A stretch of DNA of 33,128 nucleotides from Betaproteobacteria bacterium. Its GTDB lineage: Bacteria > Pseudomonadota > Gammaproteobacteria > Burkholderiales > Casimicrobiaceae. The DNA is taken from assembly GCA_013298145.1 (NCBI GenBank), contig JAAFJO010000009.1:77783-110910 (forward strand). The letters are read 5' to 3'. The notes under the pieces are model-generated. The model made no database searches. It worked only from the letters and a program-made list of their open reading frames with translations, and was not told where the DNA came from. The position numbers and the translations under genes are program-made. Position 1 is the first letter of the stretch. The number at the start of each line of letters is the position of its first letter. Below, piece by piece: positions 1-7,469 of this stretch.

Positions 1-231
1 CGCAATGGCGACCGGCATCGAAACATCCTGGCCGATCATTTGCGTCTTGGTGGAGCGGTTTTCCATGTTCACCGCAACGCGTTGACGAAACTTGATCTTC
101 TGAAAATCCGCTTCATTGCCGCGGTACGTGCTCTCCGTCCAACTGCCCGAATCGGCATAGTCGTAGAACATTCTCGGAACGCGCTTTTGCGCCAGGACGC
201 GGAGGTCTTCAACGTTGGTGATCACGGGCAT
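1..231 (-). CDS. FMN-dependent alpha-hydroxy-acid oxidizing protein, N-terminal part (LldD-like)
   Basis: The first 77 codons of a gene that runs off the left edge. The translation begins MPVITNVEDLRVLAQKRVPR and continues through MFYDYADSGSWTE, KIKFRQRVAVNM and a segment ending MPVAIA. This is the N-terminal pattern of the FMN-dependent alpha-hydroxy-acid oxidase/dehydrogenase family (L-lactate dehydrogenase LldD, glycolate oxidase, mandelate dehydrogenase). These enzymes oxidise a 2-hydroxy acid to the 2-oxo acid. The FMN-binding core and catalytic His/Arg lie outside the window, so the substrate cannot be told. The ATG at 231 is preceded by a good AAAGGAG ribosome binding site about 8 bases upstream, which fixes the start. 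No operon partner is visible downstream because the gene is cut. Confidence 0.9.
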   Translation of the reverse strand, partial: MPVITNVEDLRVLAQKRVPRMFYDYADSGSWTESTYRGNEADFQKIKFRQRVAVNMENRSTKTQMIGQDVSMPVAIA

Positions 232-378
232 GAATCAGCTCTCCTTTGTAATTCGTCCTCGAAACGCTGAAATTCGCAGCGCCCGCTGTTGACTACCGCC
301 GCGAGACTGGCGACCCAGTTTTGGGGCGGCCTAGGGCGATGGACTAATAATGATGCTAGCAAGCGAAAGTCATACTCC

Positions 379-404
379 GGAAAAAATATCCGGAAATTTT
401 TTCC
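379..404 (-). terminator. AT-rich inverted repeat just past the lysR remnant
   Basis: GGAAAAAAT at 379-387 and its exact complement ATTTTTTCC at 396-404 flank an 8-base loop that contains another short self-complement (TCCGGA). The structure begins 4 bases past the stop codon of the lysR 3' remnant at 408 when read on the minus strand. It may be a leftover transcription terminator of that gene. The stem is AT-rich and no separate T-run follows, so termination activity is uncertain. Confidence 0.35.
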
Positions 405-407
405 GCT

Positions 408-473
408 TTACTTAGATTTCGATTCCAGCGTATTGCAGAGTTTTCGAAGCCAAGTCGCGAAATCCAGCGCCAC
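408..473 (-). pseudogene. 3' remnant of a LysR-type regulator gene, paralogous to the intact one at 3373-4281
   Basis: Read on the minus strand this stretch encodes VALDFATWLRKLCNTLESKSK followed by TAA. The intact LysR protein ends VALDFATWLRKLCTGLESKSK with the same stop. By hand alignment, 408-473 matches 3373-3438 at about 58 of 66 bases. The first 21 bases and a later 20-base block are identical. Similarity stops exactly at the stop codon on one side and near 473-482 on the other, where the unrelated membrane-protein gene ends. Most base differences are synonymous. That suggests a once-functional paralogous gene, or an old duplication under coding constraint, rather than a very recent copy. 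No helix-turn-helix or ligand-binding portion remains. Confidence 0.75.
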
Positions 474-481
474 TCCATCGG

Positions 482-865
482 TCAGGGCAAAGCGGCCCAC
501 GACAACGCTGCCACCGCGCTCAAAGCGATCCAGCCCGGATGCCGCCCGTTCGTGCCTACGAGTACGAGGATGGCACCGAGGGCGCTGGCTCCGCTCAATG
601 ACTTAAGCACCAGACTCTGCACTGGAACTCCAGGTGCTGCAGCCATACCCAGAAGGACCGCCGCAAACCCCCAGCCCAAAACAGACGCCAGGTGCCAAGT
701 CGCCCAAAGGATTCGAACGTTGCGGGACCGTAGCGGCGGCGCAGCGAGCTGCGGCACTAACGTACCTTGTCGCAGATGGCGGAAGATGAGCCATTCACCG
801 AGCACGGAATGGACAATACCCGTTGCAATTAAGAGCGCAGCGGCAAGGGTCAGCGAAATATACAT
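482..865 (-). CDS. Small four-helix membrane protein of unknown function
   Basis: A 127-residue hydrophobic protein. Likely membrane segments are near residues 3-23, 50-75, 83-103 and 108-127. The first helix carries GIVHSVLGEWLIFRHLR, which resembles short uncharacterised proteobacterial membrane proteins, but I cannot assign a function. The ATG at 865 has GGAGAG six to seven bases upstream, so the gene is probably translated. Its TGA stop at 482-484 falls at the junction with the lysR 3' remnant, and the last codons may derive from that join. It lies 49 bases downstream of the P450 gene on the same strand and could be the last gene of the TetR-P450 transcript. Confidence 0.7.
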   Translation of the reverse strand: MYISLTLAAALLIATGIVHSVLGEWLIFRHLRQGTLVPQLAAPPLRSRNVRILWATWHLASVLGWGFAAVLLGMAAAPGVPVQSLVLKSLSGASALGAILVLVGTNGRHPGWIALSAVAALSWAALP

Positions 866-914
866 TTAGCTCTCTCCAGTTGCATTTGGCGCACAGCGCG
901 TGCACGGTCGCGAT

Positions 915-2297
915 TCATTTGCAGTTTCGCCGCACGAAGCGCACTTTCATGGGCGTCTTGGGTTTGAGCGCGAGATCAACGAAGGGCTCAGGGAGTGCAT
1001 CGCCCGATTCGAGATCAAGCTCGAAATGGCGCACGACGTGGGCCGCAACCAGCGCGATTTCAACGCTTGCGAACTGTTGCCCCAGGCAGAACCGCGGGCC
1101 AGCACCAAACGGCATGAATGCTCCGCGCGGAATCGCCGGCGCGTCCGGCAGGAAGCGCTCCGGCGCGAACGATTCGGGGTTGGGAAAGTAGCGTGCATTG
1201 CGGTGCATCTGCCAGATCGGCACTGCAACCAGCGTTCGTTTGCGCACCGCTGCTCCTTCGATCACGAGATCCCGCTTAGCAACACGGGTAAAGAGCGCTG
1301 TGGACGGCGGATACATCCGCATGGCCTCTTTGATCGTCGCGTTCAGCAACGGAAGCCGCGCGATCCCCGCCAAGTCCAGATGATTGGCGTAAGCGGAGTC
1401 CACTTCGCTGCGTAGCTCGGCCATCACCGCTGCATGCGTCGCCATCAAGCCAATCCACCAGGTCAGGGCGGATGCGGACGTATCAAAACCCGCGCTAAAC
1501 AGCAGCATGCAGTTGTCAAGGACTTCCTGCGTACTGAGTCCGCCATCGCTATCACACGCGGCCAGCATCATATCGAGCACATCTGCAGCAGCCGCGTCGC
1601 TTTGCGTCTGGCTCTCAGCTCGACGCCGCACTCGATCATCGACATGGGCCGCAACCAAACGGCGCAACGTCTGCAGATGCTTCAATTTGGCAGCGCGCCC
1701 GGGATAGGGGAGCCAATCCGGCGGAATCAGCGCCCAATAAACTTCACGCATGCTCTGGCGGGAAAGCGCTCGAATCGCCACCGAGATTTGTTGTGCTTCG
1801 TCGCGTGAATTCGCATGCGAAAACAAGGTACGAAGGATGATGTCCATCGTGATGCGCGTGGTGAACGCGTCGACATCGATGCTGGCGCTTTGCCCAGGAA
1901 CGACCGGCAACTCGTCGCGAACGCAGTTGTCGATTGCGGCCTGCATCAGCGCCATGTAGCCACCCATGCGCTTCGGCGAAAACGCTGGCGTGAGCAGTCG
2001 CCGCTGCCTCTCCCAGTCTGCCCCCTCGGTCGTGAGCACGTTCTTACCGTGAATAGACTCAAAGATGCGCAACAGGCGGGCTTCGCGCTCGAAATCGTCG
2101 TGATGGTCAACCAGAATCTTGCGGATGGCGTCCGGGCCGAAGAAGTAAACGATCCGGCGGAACAGGATATCGAATTCAGCCACATCACCATATTGCTGAT
2201 GAAATCTGGAGGCCGCTGCCAGGGGGTCGGTTTGAATCTCCTTGAGTAGAGGAAGGCCGAGATCGGGAGTTTTTACGACGCTGTGGTTGTTTGACAT
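915..2297 (-). CDS. Cytochrome P450 (460 aa)
   Basis: A haem-thiolate monooxygenase that would insert one oxygen atom from O2 into an organic substrate using electrons from a separate redox partner. The P450 signatures are all visible. The C-helix has DWERQRRLLTPAF (94-106). The I-helix oxygen-activation motif is AGFDTS (269-274). The K-helix ExxR is E324-R327 (KEAMRMYPPS). The haem loop is FGAGPRFCLG with the cysteine ligand at 404. The Trp-Glu-Arg of the C-helix and the ERFLP segment (380-384) look like the CYP102/CYP4-like branch that often handles fatty acids or terpenes, but the substrate is unknown. No ferredoxin or reductase is fused or adjacent. The gene starts 29 bases after the tetR stop and is almost certainly cotranscribed with that regulator. 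Confidence 0.93.
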   Translation of the reverse strand: MSNNHSVVKTPDLGLPLLKEIQTDPLAAASRFHQQYGDVAEFDILFRRIVYFFGPDAIRKILVDHHDDFEREARLLRIFESIHGKNVLTTEGADWERQRRLLTPAFSPKRMGGYMALMQAAIDNCVRDELPVVPGQSASIDVDAFTTRITMDIILRTLFSHANSRDEAQQISVAIRALSRQSMREVYWALIPPDWLPYPGRAAKLKHLQTLRRLVAAHVDDRVRRRAESQTQSDAAAADVLDMMLAACDSDGGLSTQEVLDNCMLLFSAGFDTSASALTWWIGLMATHAAVMAELRSEVDSAYANHLDLAGIARLPLLNATIKEAMRMYPPSTALFTRVAKRDLVIEGAAVRKRTLVAVPIWQMHRNARYFPNPESFAPERFLPDAPAIPRGAFMPFGAGPRFCLGQQFASVEIALVAAHVVRHFELDLESGDALPEPFVDLALKPKTPMKVRFVRRNCK

Positions 2298-2326
2298 GAG
2301 GTTGTATCCGTTGGGTGCTTATGGCG

Positions 2327-2983
2327 TCAGTTCACCGCAGCATGTCGCGCGGTTGCGACGCCGTACATAACGAGTTCAAACGCACTCAGAAAGCGCTCTT
2401 TCAGATCTGGCTCCGGTTTCGCGAGCCATGAGGTGATGGCGGCGTACAGCAGATATTCGAAGTTCATTGCCAATTGCTCCACTTCGACTTCTGCTTTGAT
2501 TTCGTCCGACTGCTGAGCGGCTCTGAACATCGCCGCCAAAATCTGACGGCTATCGCTATCGGCGTTCGCTGATTCTGGTTTTTGCGCTTCACATCGCCGT
2601 ACGCTCGTTAGATAGCGGATGTAGTGTCGTAGGTAGGCTCGGCGCTCGCTATGCCAGGCAGCCGACTCACTCAGCAGGTATCGCATTCGCGAATCAAATG
2701 TCTTGTGCGCGAGCAGCGCTTGCGCGCGCATCGCCATGCCAGCGGCGATATCTAGGCGAAACCGGTGGGCGATCAGCGCCTCTTTGACGGGGAAGTATTT
2801 GTAAAGCGTTGCTTTCGCAACATCGGCGACCTCCGCAACCTGTTCCATGGAGACCTCGTCGTACCCGTGCGCTTCGAACAGTCGATAGGCAGTGGCCGAC
2901 AAGTGATCAACCGTCTGGTCGTGCTTGCGCTGGCGGCGAGTGCTTTCGTGGGGCTTGGCTGACACTACGACGTCCACATACAT
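2327..2983 (-). CDS. TetR-family transcriptional regulator
   Basis: A 218-residue TetR-type repressor. The N-terminal DNA-binding domain runs from about residue 22 to 70. Its helix-turn-helix (VSMEQVAEVADVAKATLYKYF) is followed by PVKEALIAH, the usual link to helix 4. The C-terminal ligand-binding half is not diagnostic. The ATG at 2983 lies inside the near-perfect palindrome at 2981-3010 and only a few bases from the predicted transcription start. The mRNA would therefore be nearly leaderless and repression would be autogenous. The gene precedes the P450 by 29 bases, so it probably controls the P450 in response to that enzyme's substrate or a related compound. The link to the P450 substrate is inference. 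Confidence 0.9.
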   Translation of the reverse strand: MYVDVVVSAKPHESTRRQRKHDQTVDHLSATAYRLFEAHGYDEVSMEQVAEVADVAKATLYKYFPVKEALIAHRFRLDIAAGMAMRAQALLAHKTFDSRMRYLLSESAAWHSERRAYLRHYIRYLTSVRRCEAQKPESANADSDSRQILAAMFRAAQQSDEIKAEVEVEQLAMNFEYLLYAAITSWLAKPEPDLKERFLSAFELVMYGVATARHAAVN

Positions 2984-3025
2984 ACGATGTTTAATATTAT
3001 ACGTCGTATGTAATTTGAGTCGTAA
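2981..3025 (-). promoter_or_regulatory. Promoter and 30-bp palindromic operator of the tetR-P450 operon
   Basis: Positions 2981-3010 form a 30-bp palindrome with outer arms CATACGA and TCGTATG. 26 of its 30 bases are paired, the mismatches being at offsets 8 and 11 and their partners. On the minus strand it contains a perfect TATAAT -10 element (2996-3001). A TTACGA -35 candidate lies 18 bases upstream (3020-3025). The palindrome therefore covers the -10 element, the start of transcription and the tetR start codon. Repressor binding there would block transcription of tetR and the P450. Confidence 0.7.
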
Positions 3026-3372
3026 GAGTCACACAGCTTCTCGATCTGCGTTCGTCGACTGCAGGCTAGGAACATCATCCGCCCCCGTCTCGTGTATGCC
3101 ACGTTCGCTCCATTCTGTTAAGACAATGGCAAACAAGTTTGGCAACCGTTTTGGGGGCTGCTGCTGCGGTGAATGGGTTGTGTGAGCTGAGCTGTTCTCC
3201 TCTCAATTCAGAGACGCAGGGGCTCGATCAAGCGGAAGCACCCAATGGCGGAGCGGATTGATGGCCTCTGCGAAACGCCGTGTTTCAAATGGCTTCGAAT
3301 GCCGGAATCGGTAACGTCGCGTTCACGTCCTAAAGGAGCGTTCGCAGAAGCAATCTGAATAGGTTTCGCGGA
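3026..3372. other. Intergenic stretch with no recognisable gene
   Basis: About 350 bases between the tetR promoter and the end of lysR. I read all frames and found only short open frames without a ribosome binding site or recognisable protein. No transposase remnant, RNA gene or strong terminator is visible. It may be decayed coding sequence. Confidence 0.5.
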
Positions 3373-3438
3373 TTACTTAGATTTCGATTCCAGTCCGGTG
3401 CACAGCTTTCGAAGCCATGTCGCGAAATCCAGCGCCAC
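3373..3438 (-). repeat. Direct-repeat copy within lysR 3' end (partner of 408-473)
   Basis: The last 22 codons of the intact lysR gene, matched in the same orientation by the remnant at 408-473 with about eight differences over 66 bases. The two copies bracket the membrane protein, P450 and TetR genes. Confidence 0.75.
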
Positions 3439-4281
3439 ATCATCCGCGCGGTGAACGGTAAGGCTGTAGCCCGTCTGCGGATTGGCGCGCACGGGCCACA
3501 GGTCGAGTACGTCGCCGCGCGCTAGCCAGCGCTTTGCGATGCTTGCGCGAGCCAGAGCAATCCCCTGCCCACTCGCCGCCGCCTCAAGCGAGAGCCCCAA
3601 GTCGACCAATTTGACGCCGCCGCTTGGCTCATCGTCAGATATTCCCGCCGCATCGAACCACGCGCGCCACGGTTCAATTGGGCAGCGCACCAGCGGCACG
3701 CGCAACACGTCGCTCGGCGCGCGCAGGCGATGTCGCTTTGCGAAACTAGGTGCCGCCACAGCAAACACCGGCTCAAACAAAAGTGGCTCGTGCGCGCGCT
3801 GCGTACCTCGAACGCCCGGAAAGCGCGGGCCAAACTCCACCGACACATCGGATTCGGGAACCGCCATGTCGAGATACGGAATGGCGACGACGACTTCCAC
3901 CTCGCACTCCGGGTGACGATCCGTAAATGCTTTCAAGCGCGGCACTAGGATTTCTCGTGCGAATGTGGGGGGCGTCAATATACGCAGACGTGCCCTGCTC
4001 TGCGCCTCTCGTCGATGCAGGCCAATCGCAGAAAGCTGCGCGAGCACCGCACGCACCTGCTCCAGGTATTCTTTTCCGGCGGCACTGAGCGACAGGGTTC
4101 GACCTTGGCGATCAAGCAAGGCAACGCCAAGCAAGTTCTCCAGCGCCGTGATCCGCTTCGCCACTGCGCTTGCCGTCACCGAGAGCTCTTGCGCGACTTT
4201 TTCGTAGGAGCCAAGCCGTGTGATCGCCTCAAACGCACGCAGCGATTCGATAGAGGGGAAACGGGTTTCACGAGCACTCAC
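3373..4281 (-). CDS. LysR-family transcriptional regulator (GcvA-like)
   Basis: A 302-residue LysR-type regulator. The winged helix-turn-helix occupies roughly residues 8-66, with SLRAFEAITRLGSYEKVAQE and SVTASAVAKRITALENLLGV. The inducer-binding domain runs from about 92 to 295. The opening PSIESLRAFEA and the overall layout resemble the GcvA/AmpR-like branch. The start is a GTG at 4281. The nearby ATG at 4283 is out of frame and followed at once by TGA, and no clear Shine-Dalgarno sequence is present. The gene is divergent from the Gfo/Idh oxidoreductase at 4555 across a 273-base gap. LysR proteins commonly control their divergent neighbour, so that oxidoreductase is the best target guess. 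Its 3' end is partly duplicated at 408-473. Confidence 0.9.
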   Translation of the reverse strand: MSARETRFPSIESLRAFEAITRLGSYEKVAQELSVTASAVAKRITALENLLGVALLDRQGRTLSLSAAGKEYLEQVRAVLAQLSAIGLHRREAQSRARLRILTPPTFAREILVPRLKAFTDRHPECEVEVVVAIPYLDMAVPESDVSVEFGPRFPGVRGTQRAHEPLLFEPVFAVAAPSFAKRHRLRAPSDVLRVPLVRCPIEPWRAWFDAAGISDDEPSGGVKLVDLGLSLEAAASGQGIALARASIAKRWLARGDVLDLWPVRANPQTGYSLTVHRADDVALDFATWLRKLCTGLESKSK

Positions 4282-4554
4282 ATGACGAGTGTAAGACGAG
4301 CTTGCGTAGTACGAGCTGGCGTGACGCGTTGGGCGGGAATCTCAGACAATGAGGGCGTTGCGAGATGCTGAGACCGAGAGTCACGCTTCGGGACGCAAGC
4401 GGTAACGCGAGGAAGCGATTGGGCGTTTTAAGTCAAACAAGTACGCGGTAGTCCCGATTTAATAAGGGCATCCGCATACAAATATCAGTTTTCGGAATCG
4501 CATCAATATGACGTTTAGCCCAAATAAATAGAGGGCTCGGAGACACAGGTTGTA

Positions 4555-5586
4555 ATGGATAAACCAAGTTTCGGTTGGGCGGTGATCGGCCCAGGACGTA
4601 TCGCGAATCGTTTCGCTGAGGCGGTGTGCGCGCTACCGGGCATGCACCTTCAGCATGTACAAGGGCGCGACCGAGATCGCGCTGACGCATTCGCGCGCCG
4701 CTGGACGCGAACAAGCGACGCACCCATTGCGACAACGACGGAGCTCGCGGAGGTTCTGGCAAATGATGCAGTGCACGGCGTGTACATCGCAACGCCGCAT
4801 GCGTTTCACTGCGACGCGATTCGTGCCGCAATCCTCGCGCGAAAGCCTGTGGTTTGCGAAAAGCCCATGGTGACTGATGCGCGTGCAGCGGCGGAACTTT
4901 TCGCGCTCTCAGGTTCGCAGCGAACGTTTTTGATGGAAGCGGTTTGGACGCGATTTCTTCCGCTGCATCACGCTGTTGCCGAATGGCTTCGCGCAGGCCT
5001 GATCGGCGAAGTCCGCAGCTTGCAATCGAGTTTTTGCTTCAACGCGCCGTTTGATCCAAAGAGTCGACTCTTCGATCCTGCGCAAGCGGGTGGCGCGCTG
5101 CTCGATATCGGGATTTACAACCTGACGGTCACTCGCATGGTGTTGGCTGCGGCGCTCGGCCGTTGTCCTACAGCGCTTCGAATCGACGCCAGCGCCTTGC
5201 TCGCGCCCACCGGTGTCGATCAGCGCTTACATGCGACGCTCTATTTCCCCGGCGGCATTGCCTCGCAGTTTGTGTGCGCGATAGACAGCGCCGCAGACAA
5301 CAGTTTCCACATTTTCGGCGAGCACGGCACGATCACCATTCACAACGGCTTCTGGCAAGCGACGCGCGCGACGCTTAAGCGTACGGGCCAAGCGCCGCTT
5401 GAGATCAAACATCCGTTTAGAACCAACGGCTTCGAATACCAAATCGAAGCTGCGGTCGCAGCGATTCGCGACGGACGCATCGAATGTGATCGCATCCCCC
5501 ACGCGGAGACGCTTGAAACGCTTCGCTGGATGGATCAGATTCGATCACTCATCGGCGTTCGCTACCCGTTTGACTCGCCGCAGTAA
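4555..5586 (+). CDS. Gfo/Idh/MocA-family NAD(P)-dependent oxidoreductase (dihydrodiol dehydrogenase-like)
   Basis: A 343-residue protein with the two-domain Gfo/Idh/MocA architecture. The N-terminal Rossmann fold has GPGRIA at 12-17 and the family lysine in CEKP (101-104). The C-terminal alpha/beta domain begins with MEAVWTRF (127-134), and AGGALLDIGIY follows near 178-188. The MEAVWTRFLP signature is typical of the trans-1,2-dihydrobenzene-1,2-diol dehydrogenase branch, which also includes sugar (D-xylose) dehydrogenases. The enzyme would oxidise a diol or cyclic sugar with NAD(P)+. The exact substrate cannot be read from sequence. The ATG at 4555 follows a short AGG-type ribosome site. The last 38 bases overlap the end of the convergent serine hydrolase gene. 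Confidence 0.88.
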   Translation: MDKPSFGWAVIGPGRIANRFAEAVCALPGMHLQHVQGRDRDRADAFARRWTRTSDAPIATTTELAEVLANDAVHGVYIATPHAFHCDAIRAAILARKPVVCEKPMVTDARAAAELFALSGSQRTFLMEAVWTRFLPLHHAVAEWLRAGLIGEVRSLQSSFCFNAPFDPKSRLFDPAQAGGALLDIGIYNLTVTRMVLAAALGRCPTALRIDASALLAPTGVDQRLHATLYFPGGIASQFVCAIDSAADNSFHIFGEHGTITIHNGFWQATRATLKRTGQAPLEIKHPFRTNGFEYQIEAAVAAIRDGRIECDRIPHAETLETLRWMDQIRSLIGVRYPFDSPQ

Positions 5587-6856
5587 TCACGGCCGTTACG
5601 AACTCATCGCCCGCTCGGTTCGCGCCGCTTTGATTCGTGACGAAGATCGCCGCGAAATCGCGCTTCGGCGATCCCCAAACGACGGCGAAGTTCATCGTGT
5701 TGTCACCGCCGTGATGCATCGCGCGCCCGCCCGCCCAACCGCGTTCGGGCACGAGCCAGCCGAGTGCGTAGTTGTCGCCGCGCGGCTGGAGAAGCGATTC
5801 AACTGATTCCCTTTTCAGCCACACGCTTTTGCCCTGCGCTGCTTTGAGGATTTCTGCAATGAAGATGGCGTAGTCCGGCAACGTCATGTGGATCGTTCCG
5901 GCCGCCGCCATCGTTGGCACGTTGTCCATATCGGGGCCATTTTCAGGGGCTGGTTTTCCGTTGGATGTGTGCGGCCAGGGCTGATTAATTTTTCCCGGCG
6001 TCCCTGTGCCTTGAAAGCCAGCGCTCTTGATCGAAAGCGGCGCGAACACTTCCTCGCGCATGAGGTTTTCGAAGGTCTTCCCAGTCGCACGCTCAGCCAT
6101 TGCCGATGCGATCGTGTAACCCCAATTTGAGTAGAGAAACTTTTCTCCAGGCGTATTTGAGAGCCCCTTGCGTATCGCGTCTTTCAACACATCGACACGA
6201 GCTGCGTTCAAATCTTTGCGCCCAACGTAGCGCCGCAAATCGAAGTTTGCATCAAGACCCGCACGATGCGAAAGCAATTGCTCAATCGTGATCCCGCGCA
6301 TCGGTTCGGACATTTCCTGCACCAACTCAGGAAACGTTTCGGCCAGCGTTTGGCTCCAGCGCATCGCGCCGCGCTCGACCAAGCGCGCGATCATGGCCGC
6401 CGTCATCGCTTTGCCATTCGAACCGAGATGCCAAAGATCGTTTGAAGTCGCGGCGATTTGCTCGCCCCGTTTACGCATGCCAGCCACTGCGAAACTTTGC
6501 ACGCCATTTGATGTAACGAAGGCGCCACCGGCAGCAGGAAGTTTCTGTGCAGCAACCACACGCTCAATCGTGGATTGAAGATTCTTGAGATCAGTCGTTT
6601 GTGCGAGCGCGCGCCCCGACATCAATATCAAGCCTAGACAAACTACGAACACCACGCCAAATGCTGCGAGTGCAACGCGCAATTCGTTGACGCCTTTTCC
6701 AATGAGCTGCAGCGGCTGTGGCCATTGCGGCTGCGGCGCAATCCAGTGCTCAGCAGCGCGAACGGTGATCAAGGCCGCAAGACCTAAAAAAGCGAACGGA
6801 ACTACGCGCTTCACGCCACGACGTAGGGTGTGGATCGATTGATAAAGGATGCTCAT
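5549..6856 (-). CDS. Membrane-anchored serine hydrolase, class C beta-lactamase/PBP4* family
   Basis: A 435-residue member of the beta-lactamase-related serine hydrolases (AmpC, EstB, PBP4-star type). The three active-site motifs are present: SNGK as SxxK at 146-149, YSN at 242-244 and HGG at 382-384 in place of KTG. Two hydrophobic helices at about 18-32 and 62-80 precede the catalytic domain, which should lie outside the inner membrane. HGG instead of KTG favours an esterase or peptidase over a true beta-lactamase. An upstream ATG at 6907 is in frame, but it would overlap the arsR gene. The ATG at 6856 lies 13 bases past the arsR stop and begins just before the first helix, so I chose it. 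The 3' end overlaps the convergent oxidoreductase by 38 bases. Confidence 0.88.
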   Translation of the reverse strand: MSILYQSIHTLRRGVKRVVPFAFLGLAALITVRAAEHWIAPQPQWPQPLQLIGKGVNELRVALAAFGVVFVVCLGLILMSGRALAQTTDLKNLQSTIERVVAAQKLPAAGGAFVTSNGVQSFAVAGMRKRGEQIAATSNDLWHLGSNGKAMTAAMIARLVERGAMRWSQTLAETFPELVQEMSEPMRGITIEQLLSHRAGLDANFDLRRYVGRKDLNAARVDVLKDAIRKGLSNTPGEKFLYSNWGYTIASAMAERATGKTFENLMREEVFAPLSIKSAGFQGTGTPGKINQPWPHTSNGKPAPENGPDMDNVPTMAAAGTIHMTLPDYAIFIAEILKAAQGKSVWLKRESVESLLQPRGDNYALGWLVPERGWAGGRAMHHGGDNTMNFAVVWGSPKRDFAAIFVTNQSGANRAGDEFVTAVITAASQTGSERR

Positions 6857-6869
6857 AGAGACTTTCTTA

Positions 6870-7469
6870 CTAACGTTGCGTGACTTCGCACGCGGAAAGA
6901 ATGGCAAGCAGCGGAATCACTCGCTCGGCCAAGACGATGTATTCGCCACGACGTGGCTGTCGAATCCAACCGGCCGCTTCGAGTTCCTTCAAGTGGTGAT
7001 AGAGCTGACCGGTCGTGCCCATGTCGGGCAAGCTCGCGAGCGATTGCGTGTCGCGCTTTCCTTCGATCAGCGCCTTGAGCACGAGCAAACGAATGGGATG
7101 CGCGAGCGCTGCAAGCGGCGCATGAGCGACGCTCCAATCGGAGGCGAGCAGCGTGCTCGTGTCAGACTCAATCTGCCAGGCGTAGGTCTCTTCATTGGGC
7201 AAAACAACCTGCCCCGCGAACACGACGCCGCCAGACTCGTTGCCCTGCGATTCGGCGCTTCGGAGCACGCCATCGATTGCCCAAAATTTGCGCTGCGGCA
7301 GCACGGAAGCCACTGGATGGTTTTGCGACGCGGAAATAGCGACTGGCGGTTCGTTCGTACGCGCAGCGAGCGCCGCAACCTGCGCTTCGAGCGCCGCGAG
7401 GCGCGCCTCTACAGAGTCGTTCGTCGCGCGAGCTGCGGGGCGTTTTGCAGGAGATTTACGTGAAACCAT
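6870..7469 (-). CDS. ArsR-family winged-helix regulator with N-terminal coiled-coil-like region
   Basis: A 199-residue protein. The first 40 residues are Ala/Glu/Arg-rich with EARLAALEAQVAALAAR, likely a short coiled coil. The C-terminal winged helix (about 115-180) has LAHPIRLLVLKALIEGKRDT, LASLPDMGTTGQLYHHLKEL and EAAGWI, the ArsR/HTH_20 pattern. There is a single cysteine near the C-terminus and no ELCVCDL-type metal site, so this is not a classical metal sensor. The ATG at 7469 has no obvious Shine-Dalgarno sequence. The gene is followed after 13 bases by the serine hydrolase, so the two form one transcript. The regulator probably controls that hydrolase together with itself. Confidence 0.85.
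   Translation of the reverse strand: MVSRKSPAKRPAARATNDSVEARLAALEAQVAALAARTNEPPVAISASQNHPVASVLPQRKFWAIDGVLRSAESQGNESGGVVFAGQVVLPNEETYAWQIESDTSTLLASDWSVAHAPLAALAHPIRLLVLKALIEGKRDTQSLASLPDMGTTGQLYHHLKELEAAGWIRQPRRGEYIVLAERVIPLLAILSACEVTQR

Noticed and set aside
485..580. Extension of the lysR remnant frame upstream of 473
   Set aside because: The frame stays open, but the translation is Arg/His-rich and does not align with the intact LysR. It is better explained as the out-of-frame reading of the membrane-protein gene.
900..2249. Long plus-strand frames opposite the first P450 gene
   Set aside because: The P450 reading is complete with all motifs. The opposite frames have shadow composition and no start signals.
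3120..3185. Short plus-strand frame beginning ATGGCAAACAAG
   Set aside because: About 20 codons, no ribosome site and no recognisable product.
6857..6907. Upstream start of the serine hydrolase at 6907
   Set aside because: It would add 17 residues that overlap the arsR coding region. The ATG at 6856 is better placed.
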